DNA of 64,000 nt from Vibrio tubiashii (GCA_000775715.1 JRWQ01000026.1:26075-90074), one strand, 5' to 3'; counted from the stretch's first letter, positions 26,835 through 35,023 are shown. Notes: a model not told the origin generated them from the letters alone. Numbers and translations: made by a program.

Positions 26835-27500
26835 GTGAGCGTAAAAATTCATTATCAAAACACGCATTTCATCACGAGTGCGCCGGATATCCGCGCCTTA
26901 CCAGCAGATGAAGGTATCGAAGTTGCGTTTGCAGGGCGCTCCAATGCGGGCAAATCTAGCTCCCTAAACCGATTGACCAATCAGCGTAGTCTGGCAAAAA
27001 CCAGTAAAACACCTGGCCGTACACAATTAATTAACCTTTTTAAGGTCACTGAAGGTTGTCATATCGTCGATTTACCGGGATATGGTTTTGCCCAAGTACC
27101 GCTAGAGATGAAGAAAAAGTGGCAAAAATCTTTGGGTGAATACCTACAGAAGCGCCAATGTTTAAAAGGCTTAGTGGTATTGATGGATATTCGTCACCCG
27201 ATGAAAGACCTCGACCAACAACTGATTTTCTGGGCTGTAGATAGCGGCATTCCCGTTCAAGTTCTACTGACCAAAGCAGACAAGCTGAAGAGCGGTGCGC
27301 GTAAAGCACAGGTTCTAAAGATCAAAAAGGATGCGGTCGGATTTGGTGGTGATGTCAGTGTCGCTGCTTTCTCATCTTTGAAGGGTATTGGTGTCGACAC
27401 ACTACGCAGCAAACTCGATGAGTGGTTCGCTCCTGCACTTGCACAAGCCACGGTCGAAGAAATTATAAAAGAAGAGACCCTAGACGACGAACAAGAGTAA
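26835..27500 (+). CDS. engB: Ribosome-assembly GTPase EngB (YihA/YsxC)
   Basis: This 221-residue GTPase has G1 GRSNAGKSS, G2 with the SKTPGRTQLIN loop, G3 DLPGYG, G4 TKAD and G5 SSLKG. It is essential for 50S assembly in many bacteria. The GTG at 26835 is chosen because GGAG lies six bases upstream; the ATG at 26823 has no such site. A short acidic tail (EEIIKEETLDDEQE) follows the GTPase domain. The engB-spf-polA order is conserved in gamma-proteobacteria. Confidence 0.95.
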   Translation: MSVKIHYQNTHFITSAPDIRALPADEGIEVAFAGRSNAGKSSSLNRLTNQRSLAKTSKTPGRTQLINLFKVTEGCHIVDLPGYGFAQVPLEMKKKWQKSLGEYLQKRQCLKGLVVLMDIRHPMKDLDQQLIFWAVDSGIPVQVLLTKADKLKSGARKAQVLKIKKDAVGFGGDVSVAAFSSLKGIGVDTLRSKLDEWFAPALAQATVEEIIKEETLDDEQE

Positions 27501-27525
27501 GCGGATAAAGCGCTCAGTGATTCTA

Positions 27526-27555
27526 GCCCTGCCCTCTACGGCGGGGCTTTTTTTT
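27526..27555 (+). terminator. Terminator of engB
   Basis: GCCCTGCC and GGCGGGGC form a stem, with a T8 tail, 25 bases after the stop. Confidence 0.9.
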
Positions 27556-27598
27556 ACCTCAATAGGGGTAATAAGATTGGTACTAGTAGAAAATAAGA

Positions 27599-27619
27599 GC
27601 CCCACCATCCTGGCGGGGC
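27599..27619 (-). other. Perfect GGA-loop hairpin, possible CsrA site or small-RNA end
   Basis: On the minus strand nine base pairs (GCCCCGCCA / TGGTGGGGC, one G-T) close a GGA triloop, giving CCAGGATGG at the tip, the preferred CsrA hairpin. It is followed by CTCTTATTTTCT, a weak terminator tail. From memory, Aliivibrio has a small RNA (VSsrna24) in the same engB-spf interval; this could be the 3' end of such an RNA. Confidence 0.5.
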
Positions 27620-27975
27620 AACGGGAGAGATCGTAGTTATTATTAATTATGTGGTAAGGATTATTCATCTCCCCGAGTAAATCAATAGCTTAAATAACCA
27701 CCAAAACTGACCATAACCAACCCACTCCAAAGCACAAGATATTGAAAATAAACAGTATATTACTGTGCAGACACGATATCCGACCAAATTTACGTGGTTA
27801 CTTTATCGACCAAAATAACCAAACTGTGATTGGTGTTTTGTTACAAAAATTCGCCAAATTACATTCAATTACTTAATGAGGTGAGCGTTCAGGGAAAACA
27901 ATAGCAACAAAAATGGGAGTTAGAGAGTCATAGATTGAGTGAGGAGTTGGTCAATTGGAAACTTTTCTTTGCCAC

Positions 27976-28083
27976 AATAAAAAACGCCCCAGTCAAATAC
28001 TGACTGGGGCGGCTGAATCAGCCTAATCCAATAACGTGAAACAAAAGGTCTGAAAGATAGAACATCTTACCTCTGTACCCTAC
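27976..28083 (-). ncRNA. spf: Spot 42 RNA
   Basis: The minus strand reads GTAGGGTACAGAGGTAAGAT at its 5' end, identical to E. coli Spot 42, then the TTCTATCTTTCAGACCTTTT region, and ends in the terminator GCCCCAGTCAGTA...TGACTGGGGCGTTTTTTATT. The length is about 108 bases. Spot 42 is an Hfq-dependent small RNA, repressed by cAMP-CRP in E. coli, that shuts down non-preferred carbon use (galK, gltA, nanC). It lies between polA and engB as in other gamma-proteobacteria. Confidence 0.98.
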
Positions 28084-28258
28084 GCAGATTAATGTACAAC
28101 AATTGGTCAGAAAATAAAACCATTTTTGTAATTTTTTTTCATTAACTTTTTATTAAACTACATTTGCATCAAATCGAAGCTAACTTTTTTATCGACAAAA
28201 AAAAGCCAGCGTTTGTGCGCTGGCTCATGCAATATGATCGATTTAGTTCATTTTTTGA

Positions 28259-31054
28259 TTAGTGGGCCTGATCCCAGTTGTCACCATGACCAGATTCAGC
28301 TACAAGTGGCACGTCCAACTCCGCTGCTGCTTCCATCAATTGTTGTACTTTACTTTCAATTTCGGCTAAAGCTGACTCCTGAACCTCAAATACCAGTTCA
28401 TCGTGCACTTGCATCAATAACTTAACTCGACCATCGCCTTCTGCTTGAATCCACTCATCGACTAACAACATTGCTTTTTTAATGATGTCAGCTGCGGTTC
28501 CTTGCATTGGTGCGTTGATCGCAGCTCGTTCAGCCGCTTTACGACGCATACCATTACGTGACTTAATCTCTGGAAGGTGTAAACGACGACCGAATATAGT
28601 CTCAACATAACCCTGCTCTGCGGCTGCGCTACGAGTATCTTCCATATACTGCATAACACCAGGGTAACGTTCAAAGTACTTATTCATGTAGTCTTGCGCT
28701 TCACCACGAGGAATACCCAGCTGTTTAGCCAGACCAAATGCACTCATGCCGTAGATAAGGCCAAAATTAACCGCTTTGGCACGACGGCGCTGCTCAGAAC
28801 TCACTTGTTCTATAGTTGTGCCCATTATTTCCGCTGCTGTCGCTGCGTGGATATCTTTGCCTTGCTGGAATGCCTCTAACAACGCTTTGTCGCCAGACAG
28901 GTGTGCCATAATACGTAATTCAATTTGCGAGTAATCGACCGCCATGATCTTATAGCCACGCTCTGCAATAAATGCCTGACGAATACGGCGACCTTCCTCA
29001 TTGCGAATTGGAATATTCTGTAAGTTTGGATCGGTTGATGATAAGCGACCCGTTGCCGTTACGGCTTGATGGTACGAGGTATGTACACGCCCAGTCTCTG
29101 GGTTGATCATCTTAGGCAGTTTGTCAGTGTAGGTTGATTTTAGCTTAGCTAACCCACGGTACTCTAAAATGAGCTTAGGCAGAGGGTAATCCAACGCCAG
29201 CTCTTGCAAAACCTCTTCATTAGTCGACGGCGTACCAGAAGGTGTCTTCTTGACAACTGGTAAGCCCATTTTCTCAAATAAAATCGCTTGCAGCTGCTTT
29301 GGCGAGTTCATGTTGAACTCTTGCTCAGCAATTTCAAACGCCTTCTGTTCGAGTTCATCAAGACGTTGAGCAATCTCTTGTGACTGAGTAGATAACTTCA
29401 TGTCATCAATCAGAACACCGGTGCGCTCAATACGTGAAAGAACGGGTACCAAAGGAACTTCAATCTCTTGGTAGATCGCTTTTAACTTGTCATCTTGCTC
29501 AATATTGCTCATCAAACGGTTATGCAGACGCAACGTGACATCTGCATCTTCTGCCGCGTATGGTGAAGCTTCGCCAAGATCAATCTGGTTGAATGTCAGC
29601 TGGTTCTTACCTTTACCCGCGATTTGCTCGAATGAGATGCAACTATGCTGAAGAAAGCGTAGTGCCAAGCTGTCCATATCGTGTTTGCCACCAACGCTGT
29701 TGTATACATATGAAGCCAGCATGGTGTCATGCTTAATACCTTTCATCTCAATGCCGTAACGTGCAAGCACGCTCGCGTCATACTTAAGGTTTTGACCGAC
29801 TTTCGCTTGAGCCTCATCTTCTAGGATTGGTTTTAACTGCTCAAGAACCCAGTTACGATCAAGCTGCTCTGGTGCATCTAGATAATCGTGAGCAACAGGT
29901 ACATATGCAGCAATACCTTCTTCAGTCGCAAATGATAGACCGACTAGATTTGCCACCATGTAGTCCAAACTGTCGGTCTCTGTATCAAATGCAAACACTT
30001 CAGCAGCTGTTAGTTTCTCTAACCAAGTGTTGAAAGTGGCCTCATCCAATATAGTTTCGTACTGGCTACGATCGATAGTCACCGCCGAAGTATCCATTTC
30101 AGCAACAGTGCTCACGGAAGTGGCTGAACGTTTAGCTGCTGATTTTTCATCAGCCTCAACTGCACCTGAACCGCCATCGAGAAGTTCATTTAGCCACGAC
30201 TTAAACACCAATTGACCATAAAGTTTAATCAGTTCGTCTCTGTTTGGTTCAGATTTAAGCAAAGATTCAGGCTTCTCTTCTAGCTCAACATCAAGCTTTA
30301 TCGTCGCTAGGTCATAGGATAAACGGGCATTTTCTTCGTTATCGAGTAGCTTTTTCGCCATGGTTTTCGAACCACGGAAGCCAAGAGGGGCAATATCATC
30401 GAGATTTTCATACAGTTTGTTGATACCTCCAATCCCTTGCAGCAGTGCTGTTGCTGTTTTGTCACCCACGCCCGGAACACCCGGAATGTTATCGACCTTA
30501 TCGCCCATCAACGCGAGGTAATCGATAATAAGCTCGGGTGGGATGCCAAACTTATCAACCACGCCTTCACGATCCATCACCACATTAGTCATGGTGTTGA
30601 TCAAAGTAACGTTGTCATCCACTAACTGCGCCATATCTTTATCACCAGTACTGATCAGTACCGGCATACCCGCCTGTGACGCTTGGTAAGCTAGCGTTCC
30701 GATAACATCATCGGCTTCGACACCTGGGGTACAGATCAACGGCAAGCCCATTGCACGGATTACGTTGTGCAAAGGCTCAATCTGACAACGCAGATCATCT
30801 GGCATTGGAGGACGATTAGCTTTGTACTCTGGGTACATTTCGTCACGGAACGTTTTTCCTTTGGCATCAAAGACAACAGCAATACGCTCTGAAGAGAACT
30901 GACGCATCATGCTGCGCAGCATGTTGACCACACCATAAACAGCATTGGTTGGTATTTCACCGTTACTCATCGTTTCTGGATAAGCGTGGAACGCGCGGTA
31001 TAAGTAAGAAGAACCGTCGATCAAAATCAACGGATTGTCAGGGATGTTGGCCAT
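28259..31054 (-). CDS. polA: DNA polymerase I
   Basis: The 931-residue enzyme fills gaps and removes RNA primers. Its three domains all look complete: 5'-nuclease (about 1-300, with GDKDMAQLV and GDKVDNIPGVPGVGDKTA), 3'-5' proofreading exonuclease (about 345-530, with FAFDTETDSLDY), and polymerase (about 540-931) with motif A DYSQIELR, motif B RRRAKAVNFGLIYG and motif C MQVHDELVFE. The start MANIPDNPLILIDGSSYLYRAF is the family start; the frame open ten codons upstream is not used. A DnaA-box/GATC cluster lies 134-284 bases upstream of the start. Confidence 0.97.
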   Translation of the reverse strand: MANIPDNPLILIDGSSYLYRAFHAYPETMSNGEIPTNAVYGVVNMLRSMMRQFSSERIAVVFDAKGKTFRDEMYPEYKANRPPMPDDLRCQIEPLHNVIRAMGLPLICTPGVEADDVIGTLAYQASQAGMPVLISTGDKDMAQLVDDNVTLINTMTNVVMDREGVVDKFGIPPELIIDYLALMGDKVDNIPGVPGVGDKTATALLQGIGGINKLYENLDDIAPLGFRGSKTMAKKLLDNEENARLSYDLATIKLDVELEEKPESLLKSEPNRDELIKLYGQLVFKSWLNELLDGGSGAVEADEKSAAKRSATSVSTVAEMDTSAVTIDRSQYETILDEATFNTWLEKLTAAEVFAFDTETDSLDYMVANLVGLSFATEEGIAAYVPVAHDYLDAPEQLDRNWVLEQLKPILEDEAQAKVGQNLKYDASVLARYGIEMKGIKHDTMLASYVYNSVGGKHDMDSLALRFLQHSCISFEQIAGKGKNQLTFNQIDLGEASPYAAEDADVTLRLHNRLMSNIEQDDKLKAIYQEIEVPLVPVLSRIERTGVLIDDMKLSTQSQEIAQRLDELEQKAFEIAEQEFNMNSPKQLQAILFEKMGLPVVKKTPSGTPSTNEEVLQELALDYPLPKLILEYRGLAKLKSTYTDKLPKMINPETGRVHTSYHQAVTATGRLSSTDPNLQNIPIRNEEGRRIRQAFIAERGYKIMAVDYSQIELRIMAHLSGDKALLEAFQQGKDIHAATAAEIMGTTIEQVSSEQRRRAKAVNFGLIYGMSAFGLAKQLGIPRGEAQDYMNKYFERYPGVMQYMEDTRSAAAEQGYVETIFGRRLHLPEIKSRNGMRRKAAERAAINAPMQGTAADIIKKAMLLVDEWIQAEGDGRVKLLMQVHDELVFEVQESALAEIESKVQQLMEAAAELDVPLVAESGHGDNWDQAH

Positions 31055-31187
31055 AGTCTTTACGTATCCAAACAAAATGCACAAAAAGATCTGCTTAGGA
31101 TGCCATGACTAAGACAGTGAATCCATTTTAACTCTTTGATCTGCTCCGACACATTTGACTATTCCTTTGCCTGGGCCTCAGCCTTTC

Positions 31188-31338
31188 TGTGGATAACTCT
31201 GTTTATATTATTTACCCACAGGATATAAAACAGTGAACACAAAAAACAAAATTAACGATAAATACATGTTAATTAAGAAATATATTCAAGATCGATCGTT
31301 TAAAGATCGATCCCAAAATGATCTTGCATTGTGGAAAA
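31188..31338. other. DnaA-box and GATC cluster upstream of polA
   Basis: A perfect DnaA box (TTATCCACA, minus strand, 31188-31196) lies in a 16-base match to the E. coli oriC R4 surroundings (ACAGAGTTATCCACAG). Two one-mismatch boxes are TTACCCACA (plus, 31212-31220) and TTTTCCACA (minus, 31330-31338). Five GATC sites lie in 34 bases (31290, 31294, 31305, 31309, 31320), next to about 70 bases of AT-rich DNA. These parts are origin-like, but this is not oriC by gene context. Confidence 0.6.
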
Positions 31339-31378
31339 GACTACTGGTGTCCTTTTGTTCGAGGACAAATTGAAGGCA

Positions 31379-31603
31379 TAAAAAAAGCGACATCTTTCGA
31401 TGTCGCCTAGCAAAAAGGGGTCAAAGCAATTCAGGTGAATGATGTGCTTTGCCATAAAGCTATAAATTACACTGGAAGCAATGTGAGCAATGTCGTGTCA
31501 AAAAGAACTCGTGCAAGTTCAATTAAGTTCAGTGTCATCACCGCCTCCATTTATGAATTTGGTAACTCAACGTCCTTGTGAACTTCTCTCATTCCCTAAG
31601 ACG
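31379..31603 (-). ncRNA. ryhB: RyhB iron-stress small RNA (long Vibrio form)
   Basis: The minus strand contains the RyhB core CACGACATTGCTCACATTGC plus TTCCAGTG (31470-31497), identical to the E. coli target-pairing region, and ends in a terminator GCGACATC-GAAA-GATGTCGC plus T7 (31379-31406). A Fur-box promoter predicts the start near 31603, giving about 225 bases, the length reported for V. cholerae RyhB rather than the 90 of E. coli. It represses iron-using proteins (for example sodB) under iron starvation with Hfq. The gene lies between polA and the GNAT gene as in V. cholerae. It contains a short frame with a strong ribosome-binding site. Confidence 0.96.
31467..31538 (-). CDS. Possible 23-residue peptide within RyhB
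   Basis: Inside RyhB, GGAGGCGGTG is followed by ATG at 31538. The frame codes for 23 residues (MTLNLIELARVLFDTT, then LLTLLPV) and stops with TAA at 31467. The Shine-Dalgarno is near perfect, with six bases to the ATG. The peptide is hydrophobic and amphipathic, and its coding region covers the whole RyhB pairing core. No homologue is known to me. Translation would compete with base pairing. Evidence is the ribosome-binding site and frame only, in one sequence. Confidence 0.35.
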   Translation of the reverse strand: MTLNLIELARVLFDTTLLTLLPV

Positions 31604-31609
31604 AGATAA

Positions 31610-31638
31610 ATAATAACCATTCTCATTTAATGCGTCAA
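31610..31638 (-). promoter_or_regulatory. Fur-controlled sigma-70 promoter of ryhB
   Basis: On the minus strand, -35 TTGACG (31633-31638), a 17-base spacer and -10 TATTAT (31610-31615). The 7-1-7 Fur box TGAGAAT-G-GTTATTA (31611-31625) covers spacer and -10 with 11 of 14 consensus matches, so iron-loaded Fur would block the polymerase. Confidence 0.88.
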
Positions 31639-31668
31639 CACCTAAATGAGAAAAAATCTCATTTAATT

Positions 31669-32118
31669 TTAATAACACTGATCCAACTGCTTCACAAAAT
31701 GGATACGACTCTCAAGCAAAGGCTCTTTTGGCTCATACTCTTCGATAATATAACCATTTTTAATCAACAGCCTCAGCATGGATGGAAACTGGTTACGTGA
31801 TTTCACTTTAAGCTGTTGATAGCCCTGTTCACTCGCCCAAGCTTGTTGAATTTCGAGTAGCTTTTGAGCCACCCCTTTGTTGCGCGCCAATGAAGACACC
31901 CCACCAAACCAACTATAAAAAGTCGTTTCATCAATCTGGTAGCCAATCTTAAACCCAAGTAGGTTATCCCCTTCTTGAGCAATTTGAATTAAGGAACACG
32001 GTTTCCCTTCTAGGCGTGCAGACAAACTTTCGACCGTCTCTTTGTGGCTAAACTCATCAATCTCTTGCACCACTTGAACACACTCTTCTAACGTTCCGAA
32101 ACGATAAATAATGCTCAT
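31669..32118 (-). CDS. GNAT-family N-acetyltransferase
   Basis: The 149-residue protein has a GNAT fold: a middle segment LLGFKIGYQIDETTFYSWFGGV and the acetyl-CoA loop VSSLARNKGVAQKLLEIQQAWASEQGYQQLKVKSRNQF (a divergent R/Q-x-x-G-x-G/A). The substrate is unknown. The ATG at 32118 follows GGAG by seven bases; the longer frame to 32169 would run through the hemB terminator and is rejected. It lies between hemB and ryhB. Confidence 0.82.
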   Translation of the reverse strand: MSIIYRFGTLEECVQVVQEIDEFSHKETVESLSARLEGKPCSLIQIAQEGDNLLGFKIGYQIDETTFYSWFGGVSSLARNKGVAQKLLEIQQAWASEQGYQQLKVKSRNQFPSMLRLLIKNGYIIEEYEPKEPLLESRIHFVKQLDQCY

Positions 32119-32134
32119 CAAGGTTCTCCAACAC

Positions 32135-32160
32135 GAAAAAAGGCTGACATACGCCAGCCT
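32135..32160 (-). terminator. Terminator of hemB
   Basis: On the minus strand AGGCTGGCG-TATG-TCAGCCT forms a stem with a T6 tail, 25 bases after the hemB stop. Confidence 0.88.
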
Positions 32161-32185
32161 GATAGTCATTACTTAGCTAATGCTA

Positions 32186-33232
32186 TTACTGGTCGTCTTT
32201 TAAGAACGTAGCCGCTTGAGCATTCTCTTCTGCCAACCACTCGGCAACGTCTTTGGCAAAATACGTTAAGATGCCATCCGCACCGGCACGCTTGAAACAC
32301 AGTAGAGATTCCATCACTGTCTCACGCTCTTTTAACCAGCCATTGGCGAAAGCGGCTTTGTGCATCGCATACTCACCAGATACCTGATAAGCAAATGTCG
32401 GCACTTCTAGCTCAGACTTCACACGGCGCACGATATCGAGATACGGCATACCAGGCTTAACCATGACCATGTCTGCACCTTCATTGACGTCCATTGCCAC
32501 TTCATGAACTGCTTCATCACTGTTAGCAGGGTCCATCTGGTAGTTCTTCTTGTTACCACCTTTAAGATTGCTCGCACTACCGACAGCATCGCGGAATGGG
32601 CCATAGTAACAAGAAGCATACTTAGCAGAGTAAGCCATAATTTGGGTATTGATATGGCCGGCTTGTTCTAGCGCTTTACGTATCTCGCCAATACGACCAT
32701 CCATCATGTCGGATGGCGCAACCACATCGGCTCCCGCTTCTGCATGAGACAGCGCTTGTTTAACCAATACTTTGGTTGTTTCGTCATTGAGCACATAACC
32801 ATCTTCATCGATGATGCCATCTTGACCATGAGTGGTGAAGGGATCAAGCGCGACATCAGTAATCACACCAATCTCTGGCACATGCTCTTTTAAAGAGCGT
32901 ACTGCACGCTGAACCAGTCCTTCAGGGTTGTAAGCTTCTGCAGCACACAAACTTTTAGCATCTTGGTTAACCACGGGGAATAGAGCAATAGCGGGTACAC
33001 CCAACTGAGCGAGGTATTGCGCCTCTTCTAGCATTAAATCAATCGACAGGCGTTCAATACCCGGCATTGATTCAACGGTTTCGCGGCGATCTTTACCCAT
33101 CAAAATAAACATTGGGTAGATCAGATCGTTAACTGACAATTGATGTTCAGCCATCAAACGGCGACTGAAGTCATGCTTGCGTAGACGACGCATACGACGG
33201 CCTGGGAATTGACCTTGAATCGAAACTGACAC
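32186..33232 (-). CDS. hemB: Porphobilinogen synthase (delta-aminolevulinate dehydratase)
   Basis: The 348-residue enzyme joins two 5-aminolevulinate molecules to porphobilinogen. The Schiff-base lysines are seen in MAYSAKYAS and MVMVKPGMPY. The active-site segment is DVALDPFTTHGQDG, where the zinc enzymes have three cysteines, so this is a magnesium-dependent type, as in Pseudomonas. The GTG at 33232 lies six bases after AAGGAG. A terminator follows. It is divergent from tatD. Confidence 0.96.
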   Translation of the reverse strand: MSVSIQGQFPGRRMRRLRKHDFSRRLMAEHQLSVNDLIYPMFILMGKDRRETVESMPGIERLSIDLMLEEAQYLAQLGVPAIALFPVVNQDAKSLCAAEAYNPEGLVQRAVRSLKEHVPEIGVITDVALDPFTTHGQDGIIDEDGYVLNDETTKVLVKQALSHAEAGADVVAPSDMMDGRIGEIRKALEQAGHINTQIMAYSAKYASCYYGPFRDAVGSASNLKGGNKKNYQMDPANSDEAVHEVAMDVNEGADMVMVKPGMPYLDIVRRVKSELEVPTFAYQVSGEYAMHKAAFANGWLKERETVMESLLCFKRAGADGILTYFAKDVAEWLAEENAQAATFLKDDQ

Positions 33233-33379
33233 TCTATTCTCCTTGTGTGGTGAAAGTGCTCGGCTTGCATAATATCATTCAAAATTCATCATGCCACTGC
33301 ACGCTTAGAAAAATGCAACAAATGACCAAATGCTTACACTGCCGTATACTCTCAGCACTGATTGATTGCGAGAAAGACC

Positions 33380-34141
33380 ATGATAGATACCCATGCGCAC
33401 ATTTATGCGACCGAATTTGATACCGACCGCGACCAAGTCGTCCAGCGCGCGTTGGCGCAAGGCATTGATAAGATCCTACTGCCAAACATCGACCTAGACT
33501 CAATTGAGCCTATGTTACGTACCGAGGCTCAGTATCCTGACGTTTGTCGCTCTATGATGGGTCTTCACCCTTGCTACGTCGATGGCAATGTTAAGCAGAG
33601 CCTAGAGGTTATTTATTCATGGTTTGCAAAGCACAATTTTGTCGCTGTAGGTGAGATTGGTATCGACCTCTACTGGGATAAAACCTACAAAGCAGAACAA
33701 GAGATGGCGTTTATCACTCAGCTCAATTGGGCCAAAGAGATGAAACTGCCTGTCGTGATCCATACACGTGATTCGATTGAAGAGACGCTAGCTCTACTAC
33801 GTAATGAGCAAGATGGCTCACTTTCTGGCGTATTCCATTGCTTTGGTGGCAGCGTTGAGGAAGCAAAAGCGATCAATGATCTCGGTTTTCATCTCGGACT
33901 GGGTGGCGTATCTACCTTTAAGAATGGCGGTATGGATAAGGTTATTCCTCACCTCGATATGGACTACATTATCTTAGAAACCGACTGCCCTTACCTCGCC
34001 CCAGTTCCACACCGAGGCAAACGTAACGAGCCTGCCTATACTTCGCTTGTCGCTCAACGCGTAGCTGACCTAAGAGAAATGAGTATCGAACAAGTGGATA
34101 GCCTCACCACTCATAACGCTAAAACGCTGTTTAGCCTTTAA
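33380..34141 (+). CDS. tatD: TatD-family metal-dependent hydrolase/DNase
   Basis: The 253-residue TIM-barrel hydrolase has metal ligands HAH (DTHAHI at residues 3-8), the GEIGID motif near 92, HTRD near 128, the HCFGG motif and ETDCPYL near 202. TatD proteins are 3'-5' nucleases linked to quality control and DNA repair, not to Tat transport itself. It is convergent with tatC, next to the tat genes. The sequence looks closer to the YcfH/YjjV branch than to E. coli TatD, so the symbol rests partly on position. The ATG at 33380 is preferred to the TTG at 33362. Confidence 0.85.
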   Translation: MIDTHAHIYATEFDTDRDQVVQRALAQGIDKILLPNIDLDSIEPMLRTEAQYPDVCRSMMGLHPCYVDGNVKQSLEVIYSWFAKHNFVAVGEIGIDLYWDKTYKAEQEMAFITQLNWAKEMKLPVVIHTRDSIEETLALLRNEQDGSLSGVFHCFGGSVEEAKAINDLGFHLGLGGVSTFKNGGMDKVIPHLDMDYIILETDCPYLAPVPHRGKRNEPAYTSLVAQRVADLREMSIEQVDSLTTHNAKTLFSL

Positions 34142-34153
34142 CCCTCCAAAACC

Positions 34154-34190
34154 AAAACGGGGTTGATAGTAAGCTATCAACCCCGTTTTT
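34154..34190. terminator. Bidirectional terminator between tatD and tatC
   Basis: AAAACGGGGTTGATAG and CTATCAACCCCGTTTT form a 16-pair stem around a five-base loop, with A and T runs on both sides. Confidence 0.94.
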
Positions 34191-34211
34191 CTATACCATG
34201 CTACGAAAGCG

Positions 34212-34961
34212 CTACTCTTCCACGCTATCCTCACTGTCATCTTTACGTACATAGAAACGCGCAAAGAACAGGCCTACTTCAAACAGTAAGCACATAGGAA
34301 TCGCCAATAAAGTTTGCGAGATCATATCTGGTGGTGTCAGCATCATACCAACAACAAACGCCCCAACGATGATGTAAGGTCTTTTCTGGCTTAAGCTCTT
34401 AGGATCGGTTGCACCTGTCCAACAAAGCAAGATGATGGCGACAGGCACTTCAAACGCGATGCCGAAAGCCAAAAATAGAGCCAAGACAAAGTCGAGATAA
34501 CTAGAGATGTCAGTAGCAAATTCAACCCCGCCGAGAGAAATGGCCGTGAAGAAGCCAAACACCAGTGGGAACACGACGAAGTAAGCAAAGGCCACACCAC
34601 AGTAAAACAGCAGCGAGCTTGAGAACATCAATGGCATGATCAAGCGGCGTTCATGCTTATAGAGGCCCGGAGCGACAAACGCCCACACCTGATAAAGAAT
34701 GAACGGAACAGCCACAAAGATAGACGCAATTAAAGTCAGCTTTAACGGCGTAAAGAAGGGAGATGCAACATCTGTCGCGATCATTGTCGCCCCTTCAGGT
34801 AGGCGTTCTACCAAAGGCGCTGAAACAAACTCGTAGATATCATTGGCAAAATAGATTAGCCCGATGAAAACCACTAGCACTGCTAAGATTGCTCTCAGCA
34901 AGCGGTTTCTCAATTCTAATAGGTGACTAATCAAAGGTTGTGTCTGCTCAACAGAAGACAT
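34212..34961 (-). CDS. tatC: Twin-arginine translocase subunit TatC
   Basis: The 249-residue protein has six membrane segments. The signature N-terminal SHLLELRNRLLRA, with the conserved Glu of the twin-arginine binding site, and the FxxP-containing first periplasmic loop (ASPFFTPLKLT) are present. It recognises twin-arginine signal peptides together with TatB. It is the last gene of the rmuC-ubi-tat cluster. Confidence 0.96.
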   Translation of the reverse strand: MSSVEQTQPLISHLLELRNRLLRAILAVLVVFIGLIYFANDIYEFVSAPLVERLPEGATMIATDVASPFFTPLKLTLIASIFVAVPFILYQVWAFVAPGLYKHERRLIMPLMFSSSLLFYCGVAFAYFVVFPLVFGFFTAISLGGVEFATDISSYLDFVLALFLAFGIAFEVPVAIILLCWTGATDPKSLSQKRPYIIVGAFVVGMMLTPPDMISQTLLAIPMCLLFEVGLFFARFYVRKDDSEDSVEE

Positions 34962-35023
34962 GGAAACCTCTATTCTAGAAGATCAAAAAGGAGCTACGGA
35001 TATGCAGCTCCTCCTAAACGAGA

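Larger units (their letters stand above)
27501..28258. other. engB-polA intergenic region
   Basis: These 758 bases hold no supported protein gene. They contain the engB terminator, the GGA-loop hairpin at 27599, an AT-rich stretch 27620-27970 with no assigned feature, and Spot 42 at 27976-28083. The 28090-28200 segment, which must hold the Spot 42 promoter and the end of polA, is very AT rich. Confidence 0.7.
31055..31668. other. polA-GNAT intergenic region
   Basis: These 614 bases have no conventional protein gene. From left to right they hold the polA leader, the DnaA-box/GATC cluster (31188-31338), RyhB (31379-31603), its Fur-controlled promoter, and a 21-base palindrome AAATGAGA-AAAAA-TCTCATTT (31644-31664) just after the GNAT stop. 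Confidence 0.8.

Noticed and set aside
27480..27668. 62-codon minus-strand frame after engB
   Set aside because: It runs through the engB terminator and the GGA hairpin and overlaps the engB end, with no ribosome-binding site.
31188..31338. Replication origin oriC
   Set aside because: It has DnaA boxes and GATC sites but too few boxes, no 13-mer set, and is not between mioC and gidA; kept as a finding, not called an origin.
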